Of a stretch of 16,454 nucleotides of DNA, positions 8,021 to 15,524 are shown one piece after another. The stretch is from Litoribacillus peritrichatus (GTDB taxonomy: Bacteria > Pseudomonadota > Gammaproteobacteria > Pseudomonadales > Litoribrevibacteraceae). The DNA is taken from contig NZ_BAABBN010000011.1 of the NCBI RefSeq assembly GCF_039537985.1, positions 1-16,454 on the forward strand, written 5' to 3'. The notes beneath the pieces are model-generated. The model was not told where the DNA came from and made no database searches. It saw only the letters and a list, made by a program, of their open reading frames with translations. Both the position numbers and the translations under genes were made by a program. Each line of letters starts with the position of its first letter. Position 1 is the first letter of the stretch.

Positions 8021-11000
8021 TTATTCAGTTTCTAGTTCGATGTCGATGCCAAGCGAACGAATTTCTTTAACCAGTACGTTAAACGACTCAGGCATACCCG
8101 GGTCCATACTGTGATCGCCGTCTACGATGTTTTTATACATCTTCGTACGACCGTTCACATCATCTGACTTAACTGTCAGCATTTCTTGCAGAGTATAAGC
8201 CGCACCGTATGCTTCCAGCGCCCATACCTCCATCTCTCCGAAACGCTGTCCACCGAACTGAGCCTTACCACCCAACGGCTGCTGAGTTACAAGACTGTAA
8301 GAGCCTGTTGAACGGGCATGCATCTTGTCATCAACCAAGTGGTTCAACTTGAGCATATACATGTAGCCAACCGTTACCTTACGGTCAAACTTCTGACCCG
8401 TACGACCATCAAACATGGTCATCTGACCACTTTCAGGCAGACCGGCAAGTTTCAACATGTGCTTAATTTCAGCTTCTTTTGCCCCATCAAACACAGGCGT
8501 TGCCATCGGCACACCGCCTCTTAAGTTTGCTGCAAGATCCAGAATTTCCTGTTCAGACAGTGAGTCGATATCCTCAACCTTACCGCCAGTACAGTCAGCC
8601 ACTTCAGAATTATAGATCTGCTTCAGGAAGTCGCGAAGCAGCTGGACTTTTTCCAGACGCTCTCTTTCTTCTCTGAGCATTTCATTGATTCGATCACCCA
8701 GCCCTTTCGCTGCAAGGCCTAGGTGCATTTCCAATACCTGACCAACGTTCATACGCGAAGGTACACCCAGTGGGTTAAGTACGATATCAACCGGCACACC
8801 GTTCTCGTCATGCGGCATATCTTCCACCGGCATAATTGCTGAAATTACACCTTTGTTACCGTGACGACCAGCCATCTTATCACCAGGCTGAATACGACGT
8901 TTAATTGCCACATAAACTTTGACAATCTTAAGAACACCAGGAGCCAAGTCATCGCCTGTCTGAATCTTACGCTTCTTATCTTCGAATTTCTCATCCTGCT
9001 CTTTGCGATGAGTCTTCAAGTAATCCTGAGCTGCCTCAAGCTGCTCATTCAAAGATTCGTCAGCAAGATTCAGTTTGAACCACTGATCGTGCGCCAGGTT
9101 ATCCAAATATTCCTGAGTTAAACTGTCGCCCTTTTTAATGCCTGGGCCAGCAATGATTTCTTTTCCAACCAAAGCAGCACTTAAACGCTCAAACGTCGCA
9201 CGTTCAACAATAGTGAACTCAGCCATTAGATCTTTACGGAATTCGTCCAGCTGTGCCTTTTCAATATCCAAAGCACGCTGATCTTTTTCAACGCCATCTC
9301 GGGTAAACACCTGAACGTCAATGACCGTACCTTTGGTACCCGTCTTAACGCGAAGCGATGTATCTTTTACATCCGATGCTTTTTCACCGAAAATTGCACG
9401 AAGCAGCTTCTCTTCAGGCGTTAGCTGAGTTTCACCCTTAGGTGTCACTTTACCAACAAGAATGTCACCAGGACCTACTTCCGCACCGACATAAACAATG
9501 CCAGACTCATCCAGCTTCGCCAATGCAGACTCGCCCACATTAGGGATATCGGCTGTAATCTCTTCAGAGCCCAACTTAGTATCACGACTGATACAAGTTA
9601 ATTCCTGAATATGAATGGTTGTAAAACGATCTTCCTGAACAGCGCGCTCAGATACTAGAATCGAATCCTCGAAGTTATAACCATTCCAAGGCATGAAGGC
9701 GATACGCATATTTTGACCAAGCGCAAGCTCACCCAAATCAACGGACGGTCCATCAGCCAATACATCACCACGGGCTATCTTGTCGCCCGGAAAAACAACA
9801 GAACGCTGGTTAATACAAGTGTTCTGGTTTGAACGTACATATTTGGTTAAGTTATAGATATCAACACCAGCTTCACCAGCCGCTGTTTCATCGTTATTAA
9901 CACGTACAACTACTCGGGAAGCGTCTACACTTTCGATCACACCACCACGGTCCGCAATGATACATACGCCGGAGTCGCGAGCAACGTATCGCTCCATACC
10001 CGTACCAACCACAGGCTTTTCAGCGACCAACGTCGGAACAGCCTGACGCTGCATGTTTGACCCCATCAATGCACGGTTCGCATCATCGTGCTCAAGGAAC
10101 GGAATCAAAGATGCAGCTACGGATACCACCTGGCGTGGCGATACATCCATATAGTCTACTTTTTCAGGCGACATCACGGTAAATTCTTCCTGATGACGAA
10201 CTGGAACCAATTCACCGACCAGATTATTACCTTCATCAAGCTCTGCGTTTGCCTGAGCAATCACCATTTCTGTTTCTTCGATCGCTGACAAGTAATCAAT
10301 ATCGTCAGTCACCACACCATCAACAACTTTACGGTATGGACTCTCCAAGAAGCCATATTCATTGGTGCGCGCATAACTCGCCAAAGAGTTGATCAAACCA
10401 ATGTTCGGACCTTCTGGCGTTTCAATCGGACAAACACGACCATAGTGAGTTGCGTGTACATCTCGAACCTCAAAGCCTGCACGTTCACGAGTCAAACCAC
10501 CAGGGCCTAACGCAGAAACACGTCGCTTATGAGTCACTTCTGAAAGCGGGTTGTTCTGATCCATAAACTGAGACAACTGGCTTGAACCAAAGAACTCTTT
10601 GATTGCCGCAGCAACTGGCTTAGCATTAATCAAATCCTGAGGCATCAAACCTTCAGACTCAGCCAAACTCAAACGTTCACGCACTGCACGCTCAACACGA
10701 ACCAAACCTACACGGAACTGGTTTTCAGCCATCTCACCAACAGAACGGATACGACGGTTGCCAAGGTTATCGATATCATCGACCGTGCCTTTACCGTTAC
10801 GGATGTCAACCAGTGTTTTCAGTACATCAACGATGTCTGAAGGCTTACTGGTGTCTTCATCGAAGTAGACACCATCATAAAGAATGCCTTCGCCTGTCGT
10901 TTCTTCACGACCCAAGCGACGGTTAAACTTCATACGACCTACAGTCGACAAGTCATAACGCTCATCAGTAAAGAACAGGTTATGGAACAGAGCTTCTGCA

Positions 11001-12154
11001 GATTCTTTGGTCGGTGGCTCACCAGGACGCATCATTCTATAAATTTCTACCAAAGCTTCTAGCTTGTTTCTGGTAGGATCTACTTTAAGCGTGTCAGAGA
11101 TGAACGAACCACAATCCAGATCATTGGTATACAAAGTTTCAATGTTTGTAATACCAGCTTGTGCAAAAGTTTCCAGTAACTCCATGGTAATTTCAGAGTT
11201 ACATTCACAAAGAATTTCACCTGTCGCAGGGTGAATAATGTTCTTCGCGATGGTTTTTCCACATAGGTACTCAACAGGTACTTTCAACCACTCAAGGCCT
11301 GCCTTTTCCATTGTACGAATATGACGAGCCGTAATACGACGACCCGTTTCTACGATCACTTCACCTTTGTCATCAACAAGGTCAAAGGTTGCTGTCTCAC
11401 CACGCAAACGGCCGGCAACTAACTCAAGATAAACGCCGTCTTTACGGAATTCATAACTTGAGGTTTCAAAGAAGATATCCAGTACTTGTTCAGCTTCATA
11501 GCCAAGTGCACGCATCAAGATAGTCGCAGGTAACTTACGGCGACGGTCAATACGAACAAATACATTATCTTTCGGGTCAAATTCGAAATCTAACCAAGAA
11601 CCACGATATGGAATAATACGTGCTGAATACAGCAACTTACCAGAAGAGTGCGTCTTACCTTTATCATGATCAAAGAACACACCTGGTGAACGGTGCAACT
11701 GAGATACGATAACACGCTCGGTACCATTGATAACGAAAGTACCATTCTCCGTCATGAGTGGCATTTCACCCATGTAAACTTCTTGTTCTTTGATATCCTT
11801 AATAGCCTTCGTTGAAGACTCTTTATCGTAGATAATCAAACGAACCTTAACACGTAACGGTGCGGAATAAGTAATTCCACGAAGCACACATTCCTTAACA
11901 TCGAATACAGGCTTGCCTAACCGATAACTAACGTATTCCAACGCTGCATTTCCAGAAAAAGATACTATAGGAAATACAGACTTAAATGCTGCATGTAGCC
12001 CCATCTCCATACGGGACGCAACATCGACATCCGATTGTAAAAACTTCTTGTACGAATCCAGTTGGATTGCCAATAAGTAAGGCACATCCATTACCGGAGG
12101 CACTTTACTGAAGTCCTTCCGAATTCGTTTTTTCTCGGTATATGAGTAAGCCAT
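8021..12154 (-). CDS. rpoB: DNA-directed RNA polymerase subunit beta
   Basis: Beta is the second catalytic subunit of RNA polymerase. The product is 1377 residues, longer than E. coli (1342), but collinear with it from MAYSYTEKKRIRKDF to the C-terminal IRSLGIDIELETE. The rifampicin region FGSSQLSQFMDQNNPLSEV is intact; Asp532 corresponds to E. coli Asp516, and by the same +16 offset His542 and Ser547 match 526 and 531, all wild type, so rifampicin sensitivity is expected. The conserved KMAGRHGNKGVIS and GEMEVWALEAYGAAYTLQEML blocks are present. Part of the extra length is a short insertion near residues 426-439 (YDGVYFDEDTSKPS); more lies in the lineage-variable region before KRRIQPGDKMAG. 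The start is ATG at 12152-12154 with GAGG seven bases upstream. It follows rplL after a 137-base gap that holds an attenuator-like hairpin. Confidence 0.99.
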   Translation of the reverse strand: MAYSYTEKKRIRKDFSKVPPVMDVPYLLAIQLDSYKKFLQSDVDVASRMEMGLHAAFKSVFPIVSFSGNAALEYVSYRLGKPVFDVKECVLRGITYSAPLRVKVRLIIYDKESSTKAIKDIKEQEVYMGEMPLMTENGTFVINGTERVIVSQLHRSPGVFFDHDKGKTHSSGKLLYSARIIPYRGSWLDFEFDPKDNVFVRIDRRRKLPATILMRALGYEAEQVLDIFFETSSYEFRKDGVYLELVAGRLRGETATFDLVDDKGEVIVETGRRITARHIRTMEKAGLEWLKVPVEYLCGKTIAKNIIHPATGEILCECNSEITMELLETFAQAGITNIETLYTNDLDCGSFISDTLKVDPTRNKLEALVEIYRMMRPGEPPTKESAEALFHNLFFTDERYDLSTVGRMKFNRRLGREETTGEGILYDGVYFDEDTSKPSDIVDVLKTLVDIRNGKGTVDDIDNLGNRRIRSVGEMAENQFRVGLVRVERAVRERLSLAESEGLMPQDLINAKPVAAAIKEFFGSSQLSQFMDQNNPLSEVTHKRRVSALGPGGLTRERAGFEVRDVHATHYGRVCPIETPEGPNIGLINSLASYARTNEYGFLESPYRKVVDGVVTDDIDYLSAIEETEMVIAQANAELDEGNNLVGELVPVRHQEEFTVMSPEKVDYMDVSPRQVVSVAASLIPFLEHDDANRALMGSNMQRQAVPTLVAEKPVVGTGMERYVARDSGVCIIADRGGVIESVDASRVVVRVNNDETAAGEAGVDIYNLTKYVRSNQNTCINQRSVVFPGDKIARGDVLADGPSVDLGELALGQNMRIAFMPWNGYNFEDSILVSERAVQEDRFTTIHIQELTCISRDTKLGSEEITADIPNVGESALAKLDESGIVYVGAEVGPGDILVGKVTPKGETQLTPEEKLLRAIFGEKASDVKDTSLRVKTGTKGTVIDVQVFTRDGVEKDQRALDIEKAQLDEFRKDLMAEFTIVERATFERLSAALVGKEIIAGPGIKKGDSLTQEYLDNLAHDQWFKLNLADESLNEQLEAAQDYLKTHRKEQDEKFEDKKRKIQTGDDLAPGVLKIVKVYVAIKRRIQPGDKMAGRHGNKGVISAIMPVEDMPHDENGVPVDIVLNPLGVPSRMNVGQVLEMHLGLAAKGLGDRINEMLREERERLEKVQLLRDFLKQIYNSEVADCTGGKVEDIDSLSEQEILDLAANLRGGVPMATPVFDGAKEAEIKHMLKLAGLPESGQMTMFDGRTGQKFDRKVTVGYMYMLKLNHLVDDKMHARSTGSYSLVTQQPLGGKAQFGGQRFGEMEVWALEAYGAAYTLQEMLTVKSDDVNGRTKMYKNIVDGDHSMDPGMPESFNVLVKEIRSLGIDIELETE

Positions 12155-12228
12155 TAGTGATCCTCAGCTCTTTACCAGCGATCGCTCTAGTGCGGGTGAC
12201 ACTATTAATTTTGTACTTTATAAACGGT

Positions 12229-12256
12229 AAAAGGCCGGCGACAAAGGCCGCCAGCC
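12229..12256 (-). terminator. rplL-rpoB attenuator (partial terminator)
   Basis: In the mRNA sense GGCTGGCG (12249-12256) pairs with CGCCGGCC (12233-12240), eight pairs with one G-U, around an eight-base loop, followed by TTTT (12229-12232). The short T-run suggests incomplete termination. E. coli has an attenuator at the same place that lets only a fraction of rplJL transcripts continue into rpoBC, so the position supports this role. Confidence 0.75.
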
Positions 12257-12291
12257 AGTATTACTATAGAGCTATTTGTGCAGTTTTGAGA

Positions 12292-12663
12292 TTACTTGAT
12301 CTCAACGCTTGCACCAGCTTCTTCAAGCTGCTTCTTCGCTTCTTCAGCTTCTTCTTTAGAAGCGCCTTCTTTAACTGTAGAAGGAACACCGTCAACCATG
12401 CCTTTTGCTTCTTTCAAGCCTAGACCAGTGATTGCACGTACTGCTTTAATAACGTTAACTTTCTTCTCGCCTGCGCCAGTAAGAACAACGTCAAATTCAG
12501 TTTTCTCTTCAGCTGCACCGCCAGCGTCGCCGCCAGCTACTGCTACTGCTGCTGCCGCTGCAGTTACGCCGAATTTTTCTTCCATTGCTTCAATCAATTC
12601 TACAACGTCAGTTACTGACATTTCAGCAACTGCATTGATGATATCGTCTTTAGATAGAGACAT
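12292..12663 (-). CDS. rplL: 50S ribosomal protein L7/L12
   Basis: L7/L12 forms the multimeric stalk of the 50S subunit that recruits and activates translational GTPases such as the EF-Tu and EF-G encoded here. The product is 123 residues (E. coli 121): an N-terminal dimerisation domain (MSVTDVVELIEAMEEKFGV, residues 15-33), an Ala/Gly-rich hinge around 34-50, and the C-terminal domain with EKTEFDVVL, VIKAVR and TGLGLKEAKGMV. The start is ATG at 12661-12663. The Shine-Dalgarno is weak (only GGGA seven bases before the ATG), surprising for a protein needed in several copies per ribosome; translational coupling to rplJ is the likely explanation. It lies 84 bases after rplJ and 137 bases before rpoB. 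Confidence 0.98.
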   Translation of the reverse strand: MSLSKDDIINAVAEMSVTDVVELIEAMEEKFGVTAAAAAVAVAGGDAGGAAEEKTEFDVVLTGAGEKKVNVIKAVRAITGLGLKEAKGMVDGVPSTVKEGASKEEAEEAKKQLEEAGASVEIK

Positions 12664-12686
12664 AATATTATCCCGAAATCATATAT

Positions 12687-12698
12687 GAGCTTTCGCTC
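12687..12698 (-). other. GAAA-tetraloop hairpin in the rplJ-rplL gap
   Basis: In the mRNA sense GAGC (12695-12698) pairs with GCTC (12687-12690) around a GAAA tetraloop. It is small but GNRA loops are unusually stable. It stands 23 bases before the rplL start codon, just ahead of the weak ribosome binding site. Its role is unknown; it may hold this region in a defined fold for coupled translation. Confidence 0.45.
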
Positions 12699-12747
12699 GT
12701 TAATTTTTCACTAAACAACCAGTACTGCATCCAACGGACGACAATAA

Positions 12748-13242
12748 TTAAGCTGCTTCTTGTTCTTTCTGATCGCGGATCGCAGCAATTGTACGAACCA
12801 GTTTGCCAGCGGCTGCTTCTTTCATCACGCTCATTAGCTTTGCGATCGCTTCGTCGTAAGTTGGTAGCGTTGCCAGTAAGTTTGCATCTGCAATCTTACC
12901 TTCAAAGGCAGCTGCCTTAACTTCAAACTTGTCATTTCCTTTCGCAAAATCTTTAAAGATTCGCGCAGCAGCACCTGGGTGCTCATTAGAAAATGCAATC
13001 AAAGTTGGACCAACGAAGTTTTCAGTCAGACACTCATATTCAGTGCCTTCAACAGCACGCTTAGCCAGTGTATTACGGACAACTTTCATCCATACACCCG
13101 CTTCACGAGCTTCTTTACGCAAAGCAGTCATCTCCGTTACAGATACACCACGTGCATCAGCAACAACAGCAGACTGAGCTGACTGAGCAGCTTCCTGGAC
13201 TTCAGCAACAATTGCTTTTTTATCAATAAGTCCTAAAGCCAC
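12748..13242 (-). CDS. rplJ: 50S ribosomal protein L10
   Basis: L10 anchors the L7/L12 dimers to 23S rRNA at the stalk base. The product is 164 residues (E. coli 165), beginning MALGLIDKKAIVAEV, with the RNA-binding N-terminal domain (VVRNTLAKRAVEGT near 54-67) and a C-terminal helix (IAKLMSVMKEAAAGKLVRTI) that binds L7/L12. The start is GTG at 13240-13242, with AGGAG at 13250-13254 seven bases upstream; no better start is nearby. A 171-base structured leader precedes it, typical of genes under autogenous control by the L10-(L7/L12)4 complex. rplL follows after 84 bases. Confidence 0.98.
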   Translation of the reverse strand: MALGLIDKKAIVAEVQEAAQSAQSAVVADARGVSVTEMTALRKEAREAGVWMKVVRNTLAKRAVEGTEYECLTENFVGPTLIAFSNEHPGAAARIFKDFAKGNDKFEVKAAAFEGKIADANLLATLPTYDEAIAKLMSVMKEAAAGKLVRTIAAIRDQKEQEAA

Positions 13243-13413
13243 AATTTAACTCCTAAAAGTTATTTAATGCCCCGAAGAGCTAACTTTGGTGTGACAATTC
13301 AGTATTCTGAAGGGGTACACACCATCTGCGCAGGATATTAAGTTTTATTTAAAACACCTGCGGTCTTTGACGGCCTCTATTACTAGAGACCCCAAAGTTC
13401 TGTCTGGCCTTGA
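13243..13413 (-). promoter_or_regulatory. rplJ leader, candidate L10 autoregulatory RNA
   Basis: This 171-base gap is rich in pairing. In the mRNA sense: GGTCTCTA (13384-13391) pairs with TAGAGGCC (13372-13379) around a GTAA tetraloop; GGTGTG (13318-13323) pairs with CACACC (13288-13293) and encloses TTCAG/CTGAA (13298-13311); AAAGTTA (13281-13287) pairs with TAACTTT (13256-13262) and encloses GCTC-UUCG-GGGC (13269-13280), ending next to the rplJ Shine-Dalgarno. The motif CCTGCGCAGATGGTG (13320-13334) resembles the conserved CCTGCGTAGACGGTG block that I recall from the E. coli rplJ leader. The known family is the L10 leader, which represses rplJL translation when L10-L7/L12 is in excess. I could not see a convincing promoter inside it. 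Confidence 0.65.
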
Positions 13414-14109
13414 TTAAATATCAAGCGCCGTATGATCGATCGCAAGACCTGGACCCATAGTTGAAGAAAGCGTTACCTTCTTCAAAAATACGCCTTTTGC
13501 AGAAGCTGGCTTTGCTTTCTTAAGGTCAGCCAACAATGCTTCCAGGTTACCTGTGATTTGAGCCGCATCAAATGTAACATTACCGATAGCAGTATGAATG
13601 ATACCTGCCTTATCATTACGGTAACGAACCTGACCAGCTTTCGCGTTTTTAACAGCAGTTTCAACGTCAGCAGTTACAGTACCAACCTTAGGGTTAGGCA
13701 TTAAACCACGAGGACCAAGAATTTGACCTAGCTGACCAACTACACGCATAGCGTCTGGAGTTGCAATCACTACGTCAAAGTCCATGTTACCCGCTTTAAC
13801 ATCAGCAGCAAGGTCGTCCATACCAACAACATCTGCACCCGCAGCTGTAGCTTTATCAGCGTTTTCACCTTGAGTGAACACAGCAACACGAACTGATTTA
13901 CCGTTACCGTTTGGTAGAACAGTAGCACCACGTACGTTTTGATCTGACTTACGAGCATCAATACCAAGGTTCACAGAAACATCAACAGACTCAGTGAACT
14001 TAACAGTGCTTAGCTCTTTCAATAGAGATACAGCTTCTTCTACAGAATATTGCTTTTCAGCATCTACTTTTTCTGCAACAAGTTTAGCGCGCTTAGTAAG
14101 TTTAGCCAT
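13414..14109 (-). CDS. rplA: 50S ribosomal protein L1
   Basis: L1 forms the mobile stalk near the E site that helps deacylated tRNA leave, and in bacteria represses its own operon by binding the mRNA leader. The product is 231 residues (E. coli 234), starting MAKLTKRAKLVAEKVDAEKQ, with the conserved VLPNGNGKSVRVAVF and GQLGQILGPRGLMPNPKVGTV blocks and the C-terminal SSTMGPGLAID. The start is ATG at 14107-14109, only two bases after the rplK stop; its GGAGGG Shine-Dalgarno lies inside the last codons of rplK, so translational coupling is expected. Downstream is the 171-base rplJ leader. Confidence 0.98.
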   Translation of the reverse strand: MAKLTKRAKLVAEKVDAEKQYSVEEAVSLLKELSTVKFTESVDVSVNLGIDARKSDQNVRGATVLPNGNGKSVRVAVFTQGENADKATAAGADVVGMDDLAADVKAGNMDFDVVIATPDAMRVVGQLGQILGPRGLMPNPKVGTVTADVETAVKNAKAGQVRYRNDKAGIIHTAIGNVTFDAAQITGNLEALLADLKKAKPASAKGVFLKKVTLSSTMGPGLAIDHTALDI

Positions 14110-14111
14110 GA

Positions 14112-14540
14112 TTAACCCTCCACCTCTAAGCCCATGCTTCGTGCTGTACCAGCAATAATACGAACCGCTGAATCCATATCAGATGCATTCAAGTCAGCCA
14201 TTTTCGTTGTAGCAATTTCTTCCAACTGCGCACGTGTCACTTTACCAACTTTGTCAGTATTAGGACGAGAAGAACCACTCTTCAAACCCGCTGCCTTCTT
14301 CAAAAGAACTGAAGCTGGCGGTGTTTTCGTAATAAAAGTGAAAGAGCGATCGCCATACACTGTAATTACCACAGGAACCGGAAGACCAGGCTCCATCTTC
14401 TGTGTTTTAGCATTGAATGCCTTACAGAATTCCATGATATTTACACCGTGCTGACCTAGAGCAGGACCTACCGGCGGACTTGGATTTGCTTGACCAGCTG
14501 CAACCTGCAACTTGATGTAAGCTTCAATTTTCTTAGCCAT
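14112..14540 (-). CDS. rplK: 50S ribosomal protein L11
   Basis: L11 binds the GTPase-associated centre of 23S rRNA with L10 and is needed for RelA activation and for thiostrepton action. The product is 142 residues, as in E. coli. The N-terminal domain carries the proline-rich QANPSPPVGPALGQHGVNI segment; the C-terminal RNA-binding domain carries KVTRAQLEEIA and the DMDSAVRIIAGTARSMG helix. The start is ATG at 14538-14540, preceded by GGAG in a proper position. It follows nusG after 48 bases that contain a candidate L1-binding hairpin and precedes rplA by two bases, forming the L11-L1 pair. Confidence 0.98.
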   Translation of the reverse strand: MAKKIEAYIKLQVAAGQANPSPPVGPALGQHGVNIMEFCKAFNAKTQKMEPGLPVPVVITVYGDRSFTFITKTPPASVLLKKAAGLKSGSSRPNTDKVGKVTRAQLEEIATTKMADLNASDMDSAVRIIAGTARSMGLEVEG

Positions 14541-14554
14541 TATTTACTCCTATT

Positions 14555-14579
14555 GGGTAGTAACGCCTTACGGCTCCCC
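14555..14579 (-). promoter_or_regulatory. Candidate L1 autoregulatory hairpin upstream of rplK
   Basis: In the mRNA sense an outer GGG (14577-14579) pairs with CCC (14555-14557), and an inner GCC (14572-14574) pairs with GGC (14566-14568), capped by a GTAA tetraloop. The asymmetric internal loop has GA on one side and GTTACTA on the other. GGGGAG opposite TACTACCC resembles the L1 site in 23S rRNA helices 76-77, which I recall as GGGAGG opposite TACCACCC. It ends just before the rplK Shine-Dalgarno, where L1 is known to repress this operon in E. coli. Confidence 0.6.
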
Positions 14580-14584
14580 GATTA

Positions 14585-14590
14585 ATTATC
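14585..14590 (-). promoter_or_regulatory. Possible -10 element upstream of rplK
   Basis: GATAAT (five of six matches to TATAAT) overlaps the nusG stop codon. It would start transcripts at about the first G of the candidate L1-binding hairpin, where an L11 operon promoter is known in E. coli. The -35 side is poor (TTGGTC at 15 bases or TTTGGT at 16), so this is only a weak suggestion. Confidence 0.25.
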
Positions 14591-15122
14591 AGGTTTTTTC
14601 AACCTGACCAAACTCTAATTCCACTGGTGTTGAACGACCAAAAATAAGAACCGAAACTTTTACCCGACTCTTTTCATAATCCACTTCTTCAACAACACCA
14701 TTAAAGTCCGCAAACGGACCATCATTAACTCGAACAACCTCACCGGCTTCAAACAACGTTTTCGGACGAGGCTTATTAACACCGGACTCTACGCGCTGAA
14801 GAATTGCATCCGCTTCGCGTTGTGTAATCGGCGCTGGCTTATCGGCCGTACCACCAATAAACCCTAAAACTCTGGAAGTGCTTTTGACTAAGTGCCACGT
14901 ATCATCATTCATATCCATATTAACTAACACATAACCAGGATAGAATTTACGTTCACTTTTGCGCTTCTTCCCTTCGCGCATTTCTATAACTTCTTCAGTT
15001 GGAACCAGAATCTCACCAAAGTGCTCTTCCATTCCCTTCAGGTTGATTTGCTCTTTTAAAGAGTTCATCACTCTTTTTTCATAGCCAGAGTAAGCTTGAA
15101 CAACGTACCAGCGCTTGGACAT
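14589..15122 (-). CDS. nusG: Transcription termination/antitermination factor NusG
   Basis: NusG binds the RNA polymerase clamp, suppresses pausing and links the polymerase to Rho or to ribosomal S10. The product is 177 residues (E. coli 181). The NGN domain spans roughly residues 3-110 (KRWYVVQAYSGYEKRV at the start, RKFYPGYVLVNMDM centrally). The KOW domain spans about 124-177, with FEAGEVVRVNDGPFADFNG and the closing VELEFGQVEK. The start is ATG at 15120-15122 with an AGAGGT element formed by the end of secE; the gap to secE is eight bases, so the two are translated together. rplK follows after 48 bases. A 6-bp hairpin (CAGGTT with AACCTG, 14590-14606) covers the stop codon. Confidence 0.98.
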   Translation of the reverse strand: MSKRWYVVQAYSGYEKRVMNSLKEQINLKGMEEHFGEILVPTEEVIEMREGKKRKSERKFYPGYVLVNMDMNDDTWHLVKSTSRVLGFIGGTADKPAPITQREADAILQRVESGVNKPRPKTLFEAGEVVRVNDGPFADFNGVVEEVDYEKSRVKVSVLIFGRSTPVELEFGQVEKT

Positions 15123-15130
15123 ATAAACCT

Positions 15131-15499
15131 CTAACCAATCAGCAACTTAACAAGCCAACCAAACAACGTATCCATCAGATACAAAATAACGCCAACAATA
15201 AGAACAGCCACAACAACAATAATTGTTGTTTGACGTGTTTCTTCTCTTGTTGGCCACACAACCTTCTTAACTTCAGCCCAAGACAAACGAACAAATGAAG
15301 AAAACTGCTTTCCATGCTCAGTTGTCAAAGTAATACCCAAAGCAACCACTGCCAAAACAAGCACAGCAATCACACGATACAACAAGGACTCATCACTAAA
15401 GACAGAGTTTCCAACAACTGCCACTGACACCAGTGCAGCAACCAGAACCCATTTCACGATATCTAATGGAGATTTTTGATTTTCAATATTTGAATTCAT
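15131..15499 (-). CDS. secE: Protein translocase subunit SecE
   Basis: SecE is the inner-membrane subunit that clamps SecY in the SecYEG translocon. The product is 122 residues (E. coli 127) with three hydrophobic segments at about 13-33, 40-59 and 91-120, as in the gammaproteobacterial long form. The conserved cytoplasmic region KKVVWPTREET lies at about 78-88, before the essential third membrane helix. The start is ATG at 15497-15499, which fits family N-termini. Its 25-base upstream stretch to the tRNA-Trp 3' end has no purine-rich Shine-Dalgarno; it is pyrimidine-rich instead. nusG follows after eight bases, the usual secE-nusG pair. Confidence 0.97.
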   Translation of the reverse strand: MNSNIENQKSPLDIVKWVLVAALVSVAVVGNSVFSDESLLYRVIAVLVLAVVALGITLTTEHGKQFSSFVRLSWAEVKKVVWPTREETRQTTIIVVVAVLIVGVILYLMDTLFGWLVKLLIG

Positions 15500-15524
15500 T
15501 GTGCGCGCTAAAGAGGAGAAAAGG

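Noticed and set aside
10480..10600. Rifampicin or streptomycin resistance substitutions in rpoB or rpsL
   Set aside because: RpoB Asp532, His542 and Ser547 and S12 Lys43 and Lys88 are all wild type.
12296..12688. A 130-codon plus-strand open frame opposite rplL, and a 161-codon one opposite rpsG (2691-3176)
   Set aside because: Both are shadows created by the codon bias of highly expressed genes; the products are low-complexity or Ser/Thr/Ala-rich and the opposite strand encodes certain ribosomal proteins.
15212..15230. A perfect 19-base inverted repeat (AACAACAAT, A, ATTGTTGTT) inside secE
   Set aside because: It falls in codons for Thr-Thr-Ile-Ile-Val-Val-Val in the third membrane helix; repeated ACA, ATT and GTT codons create this symmetry without needing an operator.
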